DNA from: CBDDHT01 sp965228615 | Lineage (GTDB): Bacteria > Pseudomonadota > Alphaproteobacteria > Rhizobiales > Methyloligellaceae | Assembly: GCA_965228615.1 (NCBI GenBank) | Contig: CBDDHT010000001.1 | Span: 186,001-250,000 of the forward strand | Length of the DNA: 64,000 nt | Direction of reading: 5' to 3' | Shown here: positions 41,856 through 50,869 of the stretch, in pieces | Numbering within the stretch: position 1 is the stretch's first letter | How the letters are laid out: each line of letters starts with the position of its first letter | Notes under the pieces: generated by a model | The model's input: the letters and a program-made list of their open reading frames with translations, nothing else | What the model was told of the DNA's origin: nothing | Database searches by the model: none | Translations under genes and position numbers: made by a program

Positions 41856-42377
41856 CTAGATCGACGTTCCGAGGATGAGGCAGACGACCGCTGCCAGTGT
41901 GAGCGGTAAACGCAGCTTGGGATACCAATCAGGACTCTCGCCACGTCCGGCAGTCAAGAAATCGAAGATCAGCATCAACAGGAATGCACCGGCCAGTATC
42001 AGAAGTGCCATCGAGGCGGCCATCAGCAGCGATGCCCAGCCCGTGAGAGCTGGAACGACGCTCAATAAGAGCCGCCGGCCGAGGGGTCTGTTTGGTGTGG
42101 GAGCCGAGATGGCCAGCCCCCAGTGAATGCCGCCCAGGAACGAAAGAATGACCGAGCCATAAGCCGCCAATGCAAAGGCTGCGCGATCGGTGACGATCTG
42201 TGGGTCGGCCATGCCTCCGACGGCAATGACAACGAACGGAATGACGCCGAGATACCCGAGCCATTTTGCGGGTCTCGGGATATCCGACTCATGGATTTCC
42301 GGAGGACGCCCGGCCTGCTTCGGCACCCCGAGCCGAGGCGGATCGAGAGTGTTCATGTTGTTAGAGCTTATCGTCAT
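41856..42377 (-). CDS. DUF3429 membrane protein
   Basis: The 173-residue protein has five membrane helices and the family pattern AKWLGYLGVIPFVVIAVGGM, AYGSVILSFLGGIHWGLAIS, PALTGWASLLMAASMAL and SPDWYPKLRLPLTLAAVVCL. Function is unknown. ATG 42377 is used; ATG 42356 is an alternative, and neither has a clear ribosome-binding site. It heads the minus-strand set with DUF427 and DUF393. Upstream, 42378-42732 separates it from the divergent sigma-factor gene. Confidence 0.85.
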   Translation of the reverse strand: MTISSNNMNTLDPPRLGVPKQAGRPPEIHESDIPRPAKWLGYLGVIPFVVIAVGGMADPQIVTDRAAFALAAYGSVILSFLGGIHWGLAISAPTPNRPLGRRLLLSVVPALTGWASLLMAASMALLILAGAFLLMLIFDFLTAGRGESPDWYPKLRLPLTLAAVVCLILGTSI

Positions 42378-42732
42378 TTGCCGTCTGTCTGCCCTCGCCA
42401 ACATGACAATTGGGTGGTTCTAAAAGTCGTCATTCCCATCGGGTGGGCCTGGATCGGATGCGTCGACCGAATCGTCTGAACAGGTGCGCTCACGATGGTC
42501 ATACTGAACCCTACGTCGGTTCGCATCCTTCAGATCACAACCGGCTCGGGTCGCCCCAGACGAGGGTGACGGCCTCTTCCCACGGTGTATGCTGCTCTCG
42601 CAATTGGTTAACCGCGGCACCAGCGTGCGCATGGCGCAATTCCACATTTGCAAATAGTCTGAACGCTGAATGAACCTATTGCTGCCCTGGCGCGACTACT
42701 TAAACGAGACCAGTCGGGCAGCGGAGCCCTGG

Positions 42733-43296
42733 ATGAGTGAAACCGATCCGGACAGAGACCTGATCTCACGGGTGGCCGCCAAGGACCGTGCGGCCATGCA
42801 GGCCCTGTTTGCCCGACAGAATGTACGCGTATTTCGCTTCCTCGTTCGGAGATTGCGCAATGATGCAATCGCCGAGGAGGTTACGAACGAGGTGTTTCTA
42901 GAGGTCTGGCGACAGGCTGGACGCTATGAGGGCCGCTCGTCGGTCTCCACCTGGATGCTGGCGATCGCGCATAACAAGGCCATGAGCGTGATGCGGAAGC
43001 GAACGGAAGATGAACTAGAGGACGAGATGGTCGGTGCATTGGCGGATACGGGCGACGATCCGGAACGCCATGCCCAGAAGATGAGCAAAGCGGCGCTGAT
43101 CCGGCAGACCATCGATGCGTTATCGGACGAACACAAGCAGGTGATCGATCTCGTCTACTACCACGAAAAGTCGGTCCGGGAGGTTGCCGAGATCGCGGCG
43201 ATACCGGAGGCGACCGTAAAAACGCGGATGCACTATGCCCGCAAGAAGCTTGGGGAAAAACTGAAACAGGCCGGCGTTGACCGGGGGTGGCCATGA
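42733..43296 (+). CDS. ECF-family RNA polymerase sigma factor
   Basis: The 187-residue protein has sigma-2 (LFARQNVRVFRFLVRRLRND, EVTNEVFLEVWRQAGRYEGR, STWMLAIAHNKAMSVMRKR) and sigma-4 (LIRQTIDALSDEHKQVIDLV, YYHEKSVREVAEIAAIPEAT, VKTRMHYARKKL). I chose ATG 42733 with GGAG upstream; the frame extends 21 codons further. It overlaps the anti-sigma gene by 4 bp. It probably directs its own operon, the subtilase, and perhaps the neighbouring DUF3429-DUF427-DUF393 and SOUL genes. Confidence 0.93.
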   Translation: MSETDPDRDLISRVAAKDRAAMQALFARQNVRVFRFLVRRLRNDAIAEEVTNEVFLEVWRQAGRYEGRSSVSTWMLAIAHNKAMSVMRKRTEDELEDEMVGALADTGDDPERHAQKMSKAALIRQTIDALSDEHKQVIDLVYYHEKSVREVAEIAAIPEATVKTRMHYARKKLGEKLKQAGVDRGWP

Positions 43297-43979
43297 GCCG
43301 GAGTGAAACCATGCACACTGAACGCGACGAAGTTGAATTGCTTCTGCCCTGGTACGAAAGCGGCAAGCTCGACGCCGCGGATGAAGCGCGCGTCGAAGAA
43401 TTTCTGGCCAAAGATGCCGATCTGGCCGCGCGTCTCGAACTTATTCGCGAGGAACGTGAAACAGCGATTTCCTTGAACGAAGCGGCCGGTGCCCCTGGGC
43501 CAGGCGCCCTCGATCGGCTGATGGACAAAATCAGCGAGGAGGAAGGATTACTTCCACGTGCGCAATCGCATGTGGCGACTGGCTGGTTTGCGCGCATCTT
43601 TGGTATATCCGGATCGCCGGCCTTGTCCTGGGCCGCCGCGGCTGCAGCCCTATTGATCGTTGTGCAGGCGGCAACGATCAGCCTTCTGCTGACGTCGGAT
43701 GGTCAACCGGGTTCGCCTTACGAGGTCGCGACGGGTGGTGTGGCCGGCGACGCGCAGGGGACATTTGCTTTCGTGCAGTTTGCGGAAGAGGCAAAAGCGT
43801 CTGCAATTGCCGAATTTCTTGCCGATTTGGATGTTAGTGTCGTTGACGGTCCGAAGCCGGGCGGTGTGTTCAAGGTGCGGGTATCCGATACGCGGTTGAC
43901 TGATGAAGCGCTTTCCGAGTCCTTGAAAAAGCTGCTTGCGAACCAAATGTTGATCCTAACCGCAGTCCCTGCCGAATAG
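43293..43979 (+). CDS. Membrane anti-sigma factor
   Basis: The 228-residue protein has an N-terminal sigma-binding domain (VELLLPWYESGKLDAADEAR, VEEFLAKDADLAARLELIRE) without the zinc HxxxCxxC motif, one membrane helix (ALSWAAAAAALLIVVQAATI) and a periplasmic domain with a ferredoxin-like look (FAFVQFAEEAKASAIAEFLA, GGVFKVRVSDTRL). It should hold the ECF factor at the membrane until a periplasmic signal arrives. ATG 43293 overlaps the sigma stop. Confidence 0.88.
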   Translation: MSRSETMHTERDEVELLLPWYESGKLDAADEARVEEFLAKDADLAARLELIREERETAISLNEAAGAPGPGALDRLMDKISEEEGLLPRAQSHVATGWFARIFGISGSPALSWAAAAAALLIVVQAATISLLLTSDGQPGSPYEVATGGVAGDAQGTFAFVQFAEEAKASAIAEFLADLDVSVVDGPKPGGVFKVRVSDTRLTDEALSESLKKLLANQMLILTAVPAE

Positions 43980-44006
43980 GGCCCATAGCATGAGAGCCCT
44001 TTTTTT
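43978..44006 (+). terminator. Rho-independent terminator after the anti-sigma gene
   Basis: AGGGC and GCCCT form a short stem around a 13-nt loop, followed by seven T. It would separate the sigma/anti-sigma operon from the subtilase gene, at least partly. Confidence 0.65.
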
Positions 44007-44040
44007 GGTGTCCAGACGTTTGATGGGGTGGGAGACGGTC

Positions 44041-45510
44041 ATGAAATCGATGCACAAGTTTACGCATGCTGCCGTCGCCATTGCGGCTTTGATGGGATCG
44101 ATTGCGATCGTCGGATCCGGTGCCGCCCTGGCACAATTCCGCGGGGCACCGCCCCCGTCGGTTGGAGCGATCGGTCTTCCCAGTACAGGTCCCATATCGC
44201 CCGGGATCGATCATTTCAGATCGCCAGGTAACAATCGAAATGCCCGGCCTGCAAAAAAACCGCGCGGTGCGGCAACGAAAGCCAGGCCAAAGCGCAAGAA
44301 AGCCGTGCGCCCGAATCCACGCCGCAAGAAGGTGGCACGGCGAAAGCCGCCTGTACCGCCTCAGTTCGCACCATCGTCGCCGCCGCCGTTGCCGGCGCGT
44401 GCACCGGTGGCCGACCGCCGCCCGAATGAAGTGCTCGTTCTTTTGCAGGATGGGCAGACCGATGCCGTCGCCGACGATATCGCTCAACGTTACGGTCTGG
44501 TACGCCGCGACTCACTCTCAATAGAGCTTCTCGGCGGCCAGGTGCATCGTTTCGAAGTCTCGCCGGGACGACTGCAGGACATCGTTTCCGAATTGGGAAA
44601 TGATGCCGATGTGATCGCCGCCCAACCGAATTTTCTCTATCACCCGCTCGGATCCGAGAAGAAGCGAAAGGTCTCTTCCCAGCAATATGCGCTTTCGAAA
44701 CTGGGAATCGAGCCGGCTCACAAGCTTGCGAAGGGTCGCGATGTATCGATAGCTGTCATCGACACGGGAATCGATAAAACCCATCCGGCACTTGTAGCCT
44801 CGATCGCCAAGTCTTTCGATGCCGTCCAGGATGGTAACGCCACGGCGCATGCGCACGGAACGGCGATTGCGGGCGTCATATCGGCCCAGGGACAGATCCA
44901 GGGCGTTGCACCCATGGCACGGCTCTATGCGGTGCGCGCCTTCTACGCCCATCCCAGACGAAAGCGTCCCGAAACGAGCAGTTTCATATTGTTGCGCGCT
45001 CTCAAATGGGTGAGTGACGAAGGCACACGCGTCGTCAATATGAGTTTTGCCGGTCCGGCAGACCCTTTGGTCAAGTCAGCTCTTGGGGCCGTCCATGCAA
45101 AAGGTACGGTCCTTATTGCAGCTGCCGGCAATGGTGGACCCAAAGCGCCGCCCGCATTTCCCGCCGCCTATGAAAGCGTCATCGCCATCACGGCTCTGGA
45201 TCACAAGGACCGCCTCTACAAGCAGGCGAACCAGGGCACCTATGTGAGCGTCGCGGCGCCGGGCGTCGATGTGCTCGTGACAGCGCTCAGCAAGCGTTAT
45301 GGCTATGCCTCCGGAACATCGCTCGCGGCAGCACATGTGAGCGGCCAGGTTGCGCTGATGATGGAGCACGATCCGGCAGCAAGCGCCAGCTTCATCCGCG
45401 AGACGATCATCGAAACGGCCCACGATCTTGGCCCCGTCGGCCATGACACGCTGTATGGGGCCGGCCGGGCCGATGCGCATGCTTCGCTCGTGGCCATGGT
45501 CCAGCGTTGA
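44041..45510 (+). CDS. Secreted S8 (subtilisin-like) serine protease
   Basis: The 489-residue protein starts at ATG 44041 (GGGAG upstream) with a signal peptide (HAAVAIAALMGSIAIVGSGA). A Pro/Lys/Arg-rich linker (about 45-125), a propeptide-like NEVLVLLQDGQTDAVADDIA and the S8 domain follow, with D241 (IAVIDTGIDKTHP), H272 (AHAHGTAIAGVI) and S427 (YASGTSLAAAHVSG). The catalytic triad is complete. It follows the ECF/anti-sigma pair and may be its regulated product or degrade the anti-sigma factor. Confidence 0.92.
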   Translation: MKSMHKFTHAAVAIAALMGSIAIVGSGAALAQFRGAPPPSVGAIGLPSTGPISPGIDHFRSPGNNRNARPAKKPRGAATKARPKRKKAVRPNPRRKKVARRKPPVPPQFAPSSPPPLPARAPVADRRPNEVLVLLQDGQTDAVADDIAQRYGLVRRDSLSIELLGGQVHRFEVSPGRLQDIVSELGNDADVIAAQPNFLYHPLGSEKKRKVSSQQYALSKLGIEPAHKLAKGRDVSIAVIDTGIDKTHPALVASIAKSFDAVQDGNATAHAHGTAIAGVISAQGQIQGVAPMARLYAVRAFYAHPRRKRPETSSFILLRALKWVSDEGTRVVNMSFAGPADPLVKSALGAVHAKGTVLIAAAGNGGPKAPPAFPAAYESVIAITALDHKDRLYKQANQGTYVSVAAPGVDVLVTALSKRYGYASGTSLAAAHVSGQVALMMEHDPAASASFIRETIIETAHDLGPVGHDTLYGAGRADAHASLVAMVQR

Positions 45511-45616
45511 GCGACTGCCTTCGATCCGTTGCAGGTGTTGTGAGCCCACGGTGCGTTGATCGGGAATAGGACGGCTGCTAAAGACGCATCTCCTGCGACA
45601 GCAACGGCCAATTCTC

Positions 45617-46732
45617 ATGACACAGTATGTTCCTCCCCAGGGTGACGATTGGGCGACCATTATTGCCCAGGAGGCCGGATTCACCACGCAAGGCGTGCAA
45701 TCCATCATCGATTTCGCTATTGCCAACGAGTCCCAGATGGATCGCGATATCGGTACGGCCTTGGCAACTGGTCACTTTTCCGAGCCGATGCCGGATGGGG
45801 AAATCCTCGGGCCGACCAAGCCACGCGGCGACCCGTCCGGGCTTGTCCTCAAGGGCGGCAGGAAGGTCGCGGAATGGGGCCCGGCGCACTCTCCGGATAT
45901 GACGTTTTCGGTTGCCAAGAGCTTCCTGGCGATCTGCGCTGGATTGGCGGTCGACGACGGCTTGATCCCGGATGTCGATCAACCGGTCCGAGAACTCGTC
46001 GACGATGGCAATTTCGACAGCGAGCAGAACCGTGACATCACCTGGCGCCATCTCCTGCAGCAATCGAGCGAGTGGGAGGGAACGCTGTTCGGCAAGGCGG
46101 ATCGTATCGACCGTCATCGCCGCCTGGATCTGCCACCCAACACGCCATCATTGAAAGGTACCCACCGAGACCTGCAAAAACCAGGCACGTTCTGGGAATA
46201 CAACGATGTGCGGGTCAACGCTCTCAGTCTGGCTCTGATGCGCGTCTTCAGGCAGCCATTGCCCGACGTTCTGCGCGAGCGCGTCATGGAGCCGATCGGG
46301 GCTTCAAGCGACTGGGAGTGGCACGGCTATTCGACATCCTATGTGGAGATTGATGGAAAGCGCATGCAGTCCGTTTCCGGTGGCGCGCATTGGGGCGGGG
46401 GCATGTTCATCTCCGCCCTTGATCTCGCGCGGGTCGGCTTGCTGATCGCCCGCAAAGGTCTGTGGGGTGATCGGCGGATCATTTCCGAAGCCTGGATCGA
46501 TGCCTGCATGACGCCCTGCGGGCTCTATCCGAGCTACGGTTATCTTTGGTGGCTCAATGGCGACGGTGTCCATTGCCCTGCAGCGCCGCGTTCGAGCGTC
46601 TTCGCTTTCGGCGTCGGCCGCAATCTCATCTGGATTGCGCCGGACCATGACATGGTCATTGTCGTGCGTTGGCTCGAAAAGGACTCGTTCAACGATTTCG
46701 CCGCAACGGTCATGACAGCCCTAGGCTCCTGA
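45617..46732 (+). CDS. Serine hydrolase of the class C beta-lactamase family
   Basis: The 371-residue cytoplasmic protein has SxxK motif S98-V-A-K101 (MTFSVAKSFLAICAGL), the second motif in FWEYNDVRVNALSLAL and GGMFISALDLARVG before the C-terminal region. No signal peptide is seen, so an esterase, peptidase or amide hydrolase role in the cytoplasm is more likely than antibiotic resistance. The gamma-glutamyltransferase gene follows after 16 bp, so the two may act in one peptide-utilisation pathway. Confidence 0.85.
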   Translation: MTQYVPPQGDDWATIIAQEAGFTTQGVQSIIDFAIANESQMDRDIGTALATGHFSEPMPDGEILGPTKPRGDPSGLVLKGGRKVAEWGPAHSPDMTFSVAKSFLAICAGLAVDDGLIPDVDQPVRELVDDGNFDSEQNRDITWRHLLQQSSEWEGTLFGKADRIDRHRRLDLPPNTPSLKGTHRDLQKPGTFWEYNDVRVNALSLALMRVFRQPLPDVLRERVMEPIGASSDWEWHGYSTSYVEIDGKRMQSVSGGAHWGGGMFISALDLARVGLLIARKGLWGDRRIISEAWIDACMTPCGLYPSYGYLWWLNGDGVHCPAAPRSSVFAFGVGRNLIWIAPDHDMVIVVRWLEKDSFNDFAATVMTALGS

Positions 46733-46748
46733 TTGGGAAACCGAGTTT

Positions 46749-48344
46749 ATGAGAAATCTCCAGCGTCCCGGCCGTTCGCCCGTTCATTCCGTCAATGGGA
46801 TGGCTTGCACTTCGCATCCCTTGTCCAGCCAGACGGCAATCGACATTCTCAAGGCTGGTGGCAATGCAATGGACGCCGCCGTCGCAGCGTGCGCCGTGCA
46901 GTGCGTCGTCGAACCGGAAATGACGGGAATCGGTGGCGACTGTTTCTGTCTCTTTTCGCCGAACGGCCAAGGGGCACCGGTCGCCTTCAACGGTTCAGGG
47001 CGGGCACCGGCGGCGGCAACACCGGAATGGTATGCCTCGAAAGGGATTGAGTCGATTGAGCGCCAGTCGCCGCATGCGGTTACCGTTCCGGGCGCCGTTG
47101 ATGCCTGGCAGACGCTGATCGAGGATCATGGGCGGATGTCTTTGGGTGAATTGCTGCAGCCGGCAATTGCCCATGCCCGAGACGGCTATCCGATTTCCTC
47201 GCGTGTGCATGTCGACTTTTGCGATGGCGTGCAGCTTTTGGAGAACGACGCGAACGCCTCGGCCGTCTTTCTGCCGGGGGGGAAGCCGCCGAAGGTCGGC
47301 GCCATGCATCGCCAGCCGGAGTTAGCGGCAACATTCGAGGCGATTGCCGAAAGTGGCCGTGATGCCTTCTATAAAGGCCCGGTCGCCGAGGACATTGTCG
47401 GTTATCTGCAAAGCAAGGACGGCCTCCATACGCTGGAAGACTTTGCCGTTGTAAACGGCAATTACGTCGATCCGATCTCGGTTGCCTATGGGGAGCGCCA
47501 GCTCTATCAGTGTCCGCCGAATGGCCAGGGTGTCATTGCCCTATTGCTGCTCAACATGATGGAGGGTCTTGCATCGAAAGGCGGAAACCCGGCTTCGCTC
47601 GAGCGGATTCATTTGGAACTGGAGGCAATCCGGATTGCGTACGGCTTCAGAGATATGCATTTGGCCGATCCCGATCAGGCATCGGTCCCGGTCGAATGGT
47701 TCTTGTCGAAGGAGACGGCCAGCGAATTGCGCGGGGCGATCAACCCGGAAAGGGCAGGCAGCAGTCTGCCCGATGTAGCACCGCCGCCGCACTCCTCTAC
47801 GATCTATCTCACCGTTGTCGACAAGGATCGCAATGCCTGCAGTTTCATCAATTCACTTTTCAATGGATTCGGCAGCGGATTGATGGCACCTCGATCAGGT
47901 GTGCTTCTGCACAACCGAGGCCAGGGTTTTACGCTTGCCGCCGGTCACCCGAACTGTATTGCGCCCGGTAAGCGACCTCTCCACACCTTGATCCCGGGCA
48001 TGGTCACCGAAGGCGACAAAGTGACTTTGTCCTACGGCGTCATGGGCGGTCAGTATCAGGCAGCCGGACATATGCAGTTTCTGACCCGCCTGTTCGACTA
48101 TGACCTCGATATCCAGGAAGCACTGGATGCGCCTCGGTTCTTCGCCGATCCTTTCACCGGCGACGTCGGACTTGAGGACACAATATCGGATGATGTTGTG
48201 CAAGCTCTGGTCGCTAAGGGGCACCGGGCGTCTCATGCTGCACGGCCGATTGGTGGCGGTCAGGCGATCGCAATCGACTGGGAGCAGAATGTTCTCTCCG
48301 GCGGATCGGATCCCCGCAAGGATGGATGTGCAATCGGTTATTGA
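46749..48344 (+). CDS. Gamma-glutamyltransferase family protein
   Basis: The 531-residue Ntn-hydrolase has MACTSHPLSSQTAIDILKAG, NAMDAAVAACAVQCVVEPEM, GIGGDCFCLF and LGELLQPAIAHARDGYPIS of the large subunit. The autoprocessing site is in PPHSSTIYLTVVD, with T351 aligned to the nucleophile; the usual second Thr is Ile. The small subunit ends in the GGGQAIAIDW motif. There is no signal peptide. It cleaves gamma-glutamyl bonds of glutathione or similar compounds. It follows the serine hydrolase and converges on a secreted metalloprotease with a 7-bp overlap. Confidence 0.9.
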   Translation: MRNLQRPGRSPVHSVNGMACTSHPLSSQTAIDILKAGGNAMDAAVAACAVQCVVEPEMTGIGGDCFCLFSPNGQGAPVAFNGSGRAPAAATPEWYASKGIESIERQSPHAVTVPGAVDAWQTLIEDHGRMSLGELLQPAIAHARDGYPISSRVHVDFCDGVQLLENDANASAVFLPGGKPPKVGAMHRQPELAATFEAIAESGRDAFYKGPVAEDIVGYLQSKDGLHTLEDFAVVNGNYVDPISVAYGERQLYQCPPNGQGVIALLLLNMMEGLASKGGNPASLERIHLELEAIRIAYGFRDMHLADPDQASVPVEWFLSKETASELRGAINPERAGSSLPDVAPPPHSSTIYLTVVDKDRNACSFINSLFNGFGSGLMAPRSGVLLHNRGQGFTLAAGHPNCIAPGKRPLHTLIPGMVTEGDKVTLSYGVMGGQYQAAGHMQFLTRLFDYDLDIQEALDAPRFFADPFTGDVGLEDTISDDVVQALVAKGHRASHAARPIGGGQAIAIDWEQNVLSGGSDPRKDGCAIGY

Positions 48345-49294
48345 TTGCCGGCCGGTCTGATTGCAATCGAAGGTTCGCCAATTCGTTTTCGGATCGAAGC
48401 CAGAGAGGCCGAGTCGTCAAATCGTGCAGACTTGCCGACGACCCGAACGCCGAGGGACTGCCAGAGCGTCGGCAAACCGGGATCGACTGGCGTTGCTTTC
48501 CAGGCTTCGTAGAGGTCTGTGAGGACGGTTGTTTCCGTCGCCTCATCGCCAACCGCAAGCGCCTTTTCGATCGGCCACTCGGTCTCGAAGTTGCCGCCGG
48601 CAGTCAGTATACCGCGCAATGCATCCCGTAACGTTCGCCTGCCATCGGTGCGTTTCTGGATTTCAATATCGGCCACAAGACAGAAGATTGCGCCGCCCCA
48701 GTAGGTCCTGCCCCAGGTCGGGGTGAAGTCGAGACCTTTGTCCCCTTTTTTGGGAAGGCCGTTTTCCATACCTTCTGCAAATCCGCGCCATACGAAACCG
48801 GCCGGAAGATCTCCGGCCTGCAACCGGGCAACAGATTCAACATAGACCGCCAGGCCTTCCGTGAGCCAGTTGTGCCGTCGCAGCAATCGTGGAAATGCGA
48901 GATGGATCATTTCATGGACCATGACCCAATCGTCCAGGAGCGCCTGGCGGTCGCTGTCGCGGCCTACAAAGACGCGAATGAATCCGCCGTTCTCTCCGAA
49001 TGCTCGACCGCCCTTCACGCCATCGCCATCGACCGAGACAATATGGATCACGGCCGTTGAGAGTGGAAAACGCCCATAATGGAGAGCGACGGAACGGGCT
49101 GATCTGCGGACCCAGTCGAGCAGGCCTTTTCGATCGATCGAGAATTCCTTCGGTGCGAACCGAACCGTCAATGCGCCTTGCGGCACCGTGAGATCGGTCG
49201 TCTCAATGGCCGATTGAGCATGCGAGAGTGACGGCCAAATCGCAATTTGGCATAGCACTACAACAGCCTGGCAAAATGGTCTGGATACCGGCAT
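48338..49294 (-). CDS. Secreted gluzincin-like zinc metallopeptidase
   Basis: The 318-residue form starts at ATG 49294 with a signal peptide (QAVVVLCQIAIWPSLSHA). The catalytic helix is H127-E128-M-I-H131 and the third ligand E146 lies in WLTEGLAVYVES, a gluzincin layout like M61 or similar peptidases. Upstream strands (ALTVRFAPKEFSIDRKGLLD) resemble the N-terminal part of such proteins. The 300-residue size is small for M61, so family is uncertain. Converges with ggt. Alternative starts exist at 49315 and 49348. Confidence 0.75.
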   Translation of the reverse strand: MPVSRPFCQAVVVLCQIAIWPSLSHAQSAIETTDLTVPQGALTVRFAPKEFSIDRKGLLDWVRRSARSVALHYGRFPLSTAVIHIVSVDGDGVKGGRAFGENGGFIRVFVGRDSDRQALLDDWVMVHEMIHLAFPRLLRRHNWLTEGLAVYVESVARLQAGDLPAGFVWRGFAEGMENGLPKKGDKGLDFTPTWGRTYWGGAIFCLVADIEIQKRTDGRRTLRDALRGILTAGGNFETEWPIEKALAVGDEATETTVLTDLYEAWKATPVDPGLPTLWQSLGVRVVGKSARFDDSASLASIRKRIGEPSIAIRPAGNQ

Positions 49295-49686
49295 CAGAAG
49301 GCGATCCAATTGTAACATCCGGCACAACATAAAGCGGTTGTGCGGCAATGGTCTGCTTTTGCCTCTTCAGAATATTGTGATGCTCAATCAGGAATGGCAT
49401 CAGTCGCGCCAATCGTGCGGCTACATCCCGTGGATGGGTCTCGCAACATGCTTATGTCGTCTATCTGACCTGCGTATAGTGCAAGGCACGATATCTTGCG
49501 CGGACTGCCATCAAGCCCAATATGAGGCGCGCACATGCTAGATGCATCTGGCCGCATATCGGGAAGCCGGCTTTATCCCTAGTTTGCCACTGAGTTGATG
49601 TTGCCTGCTTGTCGTACGGAAGCGCTTTGCTCTTAGGCGATTAGCGGCAGTGCGCGACGGTGTTTCACAATGATTGGAGATGTTCC
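49295..49686. other. Divergent promoter region without a supported gene
   Basis: About 390 bp separate the metallopeptidase start (minus) from the RND adaptor start (plus). I see no clear promoter hexamers, operator palindrome or protein-like frame. A TTGGAGA ribosome-binding site precedes the adaptor gene at its end. Confidence 0.3.
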
Positions 49687-50850
49687 ATGAACCGAATCCA
49701 GGGCTGCGTCTTCTTGCCGTTGCTGATGGCTGTCGTGGTTGCCGGATGCGGTGAGCCGGTGACCGAGAGCGCAACACCGGCAGCCGCTCCGCCTCCCGTC
49801 ACCGTCGCCAATCCGCTCGCGAAACGCATTACGGAATGGGATGAATTCACTGGGCGGTTCGAGCCTTTGGAAACCGTCGATGTCCGTGCACGCGTATCCG
49901 GGCTCATCGCCTCCACTTATTTCAAGGAAGGTCAGATGGTGAAGAGGGATGATCTTCTCTACGTCATCGATCGCGAACCTTTTGAAATTGCCGTCGCGCG
50001 TGCGCAGGCCGAAGTCAGTCAGGCCGAAGCAAGACTTGAGCTTGCAAAAAACGAGGTCAAACGTGCCGAACCACTGGTCGCGCGTAACACAATTCCAAAG
50101 AGTGAGTTCGATTCCCGCCTCTCTCGGCAGCGTGAAGCGCAAGGTCTTCTCGAAGAGGCGCGAGCCGATTTGCGTTCCGCTCAACTGAATCTGAAGTGGA
50201 CGGAGGTCCGTGCGCCGATAGCAGGTCGGATATCGGATACACGCATCAATGCTGGAAACCTCATATCGGGTGGACAGCCAAACTCAAGCCTCTTGACCAC
50301 CATCGTATCTTTGGATCCGATACATTTTGAATTCGAGGCCAGTGAGTCGGACTATCTGAAATACACGCGGCTTGCCAACTCCGGACAGCGTGTCTCGTCG
50401 CGCGATGCAGAGAACCCAGTTACGGTTCGTCTGTCGGACGAAGGGGCATTTGTGCATCAGGGCAAGATGGACTTTGTCGACAACGTTCTCGATCCGAACT
50501 CCGGAACTATTCGAGGGCGAGCCGTCTTCGCGAATGAATCACTGCTCTTGCTGCCGGGGGTCTTTGGACGGTTGCGCCTCTTTGGGGGGCAATCCGACGC
50601 GCTTCTGATCCCCGATAGTGCTGTCGCGTCGGATCTGGCCAACAAGATTGTCATGGTGGTCGCTGACGATGGAACCGTCGTCCAGAAGACCGTGAAACTC
50701 GGGCCCATCATTGATGGCTTGAGGGTCGTCCGAGCGGGACTAGCTGCGGAAGACAGAATCATCATTTCCGGCATACAGCGGGCGCGGCCTGGTCAGAAGG
50801 TTACGCCAGAGCCGGGAAGAATTGAAGCGAAGCCCTTGTCTTCCCAATAA
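49687..50850 (+). CDS. RND membrane-fusion lipoprotein (AcrA/MexE type)
   Basis: The 387-residue adaptor has a lipobox (MAVVVAGCGEP), FTGRFEPLETVDVRARVSGL, the barrel-sandwich motif YVIDREPFEIAVARAQAEVS, a helical hairpin (AEARLELAKNEVKRAEPLVA) and APIAGRISDTRINAGNLISG. Features match the AcrA/MexE periplasmic adaptor group for drug export, not CzcB. GGAGA precedes ATG 49687, and the pump gene follows after 19 bp. No outer-membrane factor or repressor gene is adjacent; a genome-encoded TolC-like channel would be needed. Confidence 0.92.
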   Translation: MNRIQGCVFLPLLMAVVVAGCGEPVTESATPAAAPPPVTVANPLAKRITEWDEFTGRFEPLETVDVRARVSGLIASTYFKEGQMVKRDDLLYVIDREPFEIAVARAQAEVSQAEARLELAKNEVKRAEPLVARNTIPKSEFDSRLSRQREAQGLLEEARADLRSAQLNLKWTEVRAPIAGRISDTRINAGNLISGGQPNSSLLTTIVSLDPIHFEFEASESDYLKYTRLANSGQRVSSRDAENPVTVRLSDEGAFVHQGKMDFVDNVLDPNSGTIRGRAVFANESLLLLPGVFGRLRLFGGQSDALLIPDSAVASDLANKIVMVVADDGTVVQKTVKLGPIIDGLRVVRAGLAAEDRIIISGIQRARPGQKVTPEPGRIEAKPLSSQ

Positions 50851-50869
50851 ACGATCAAGGTCTACGGCT

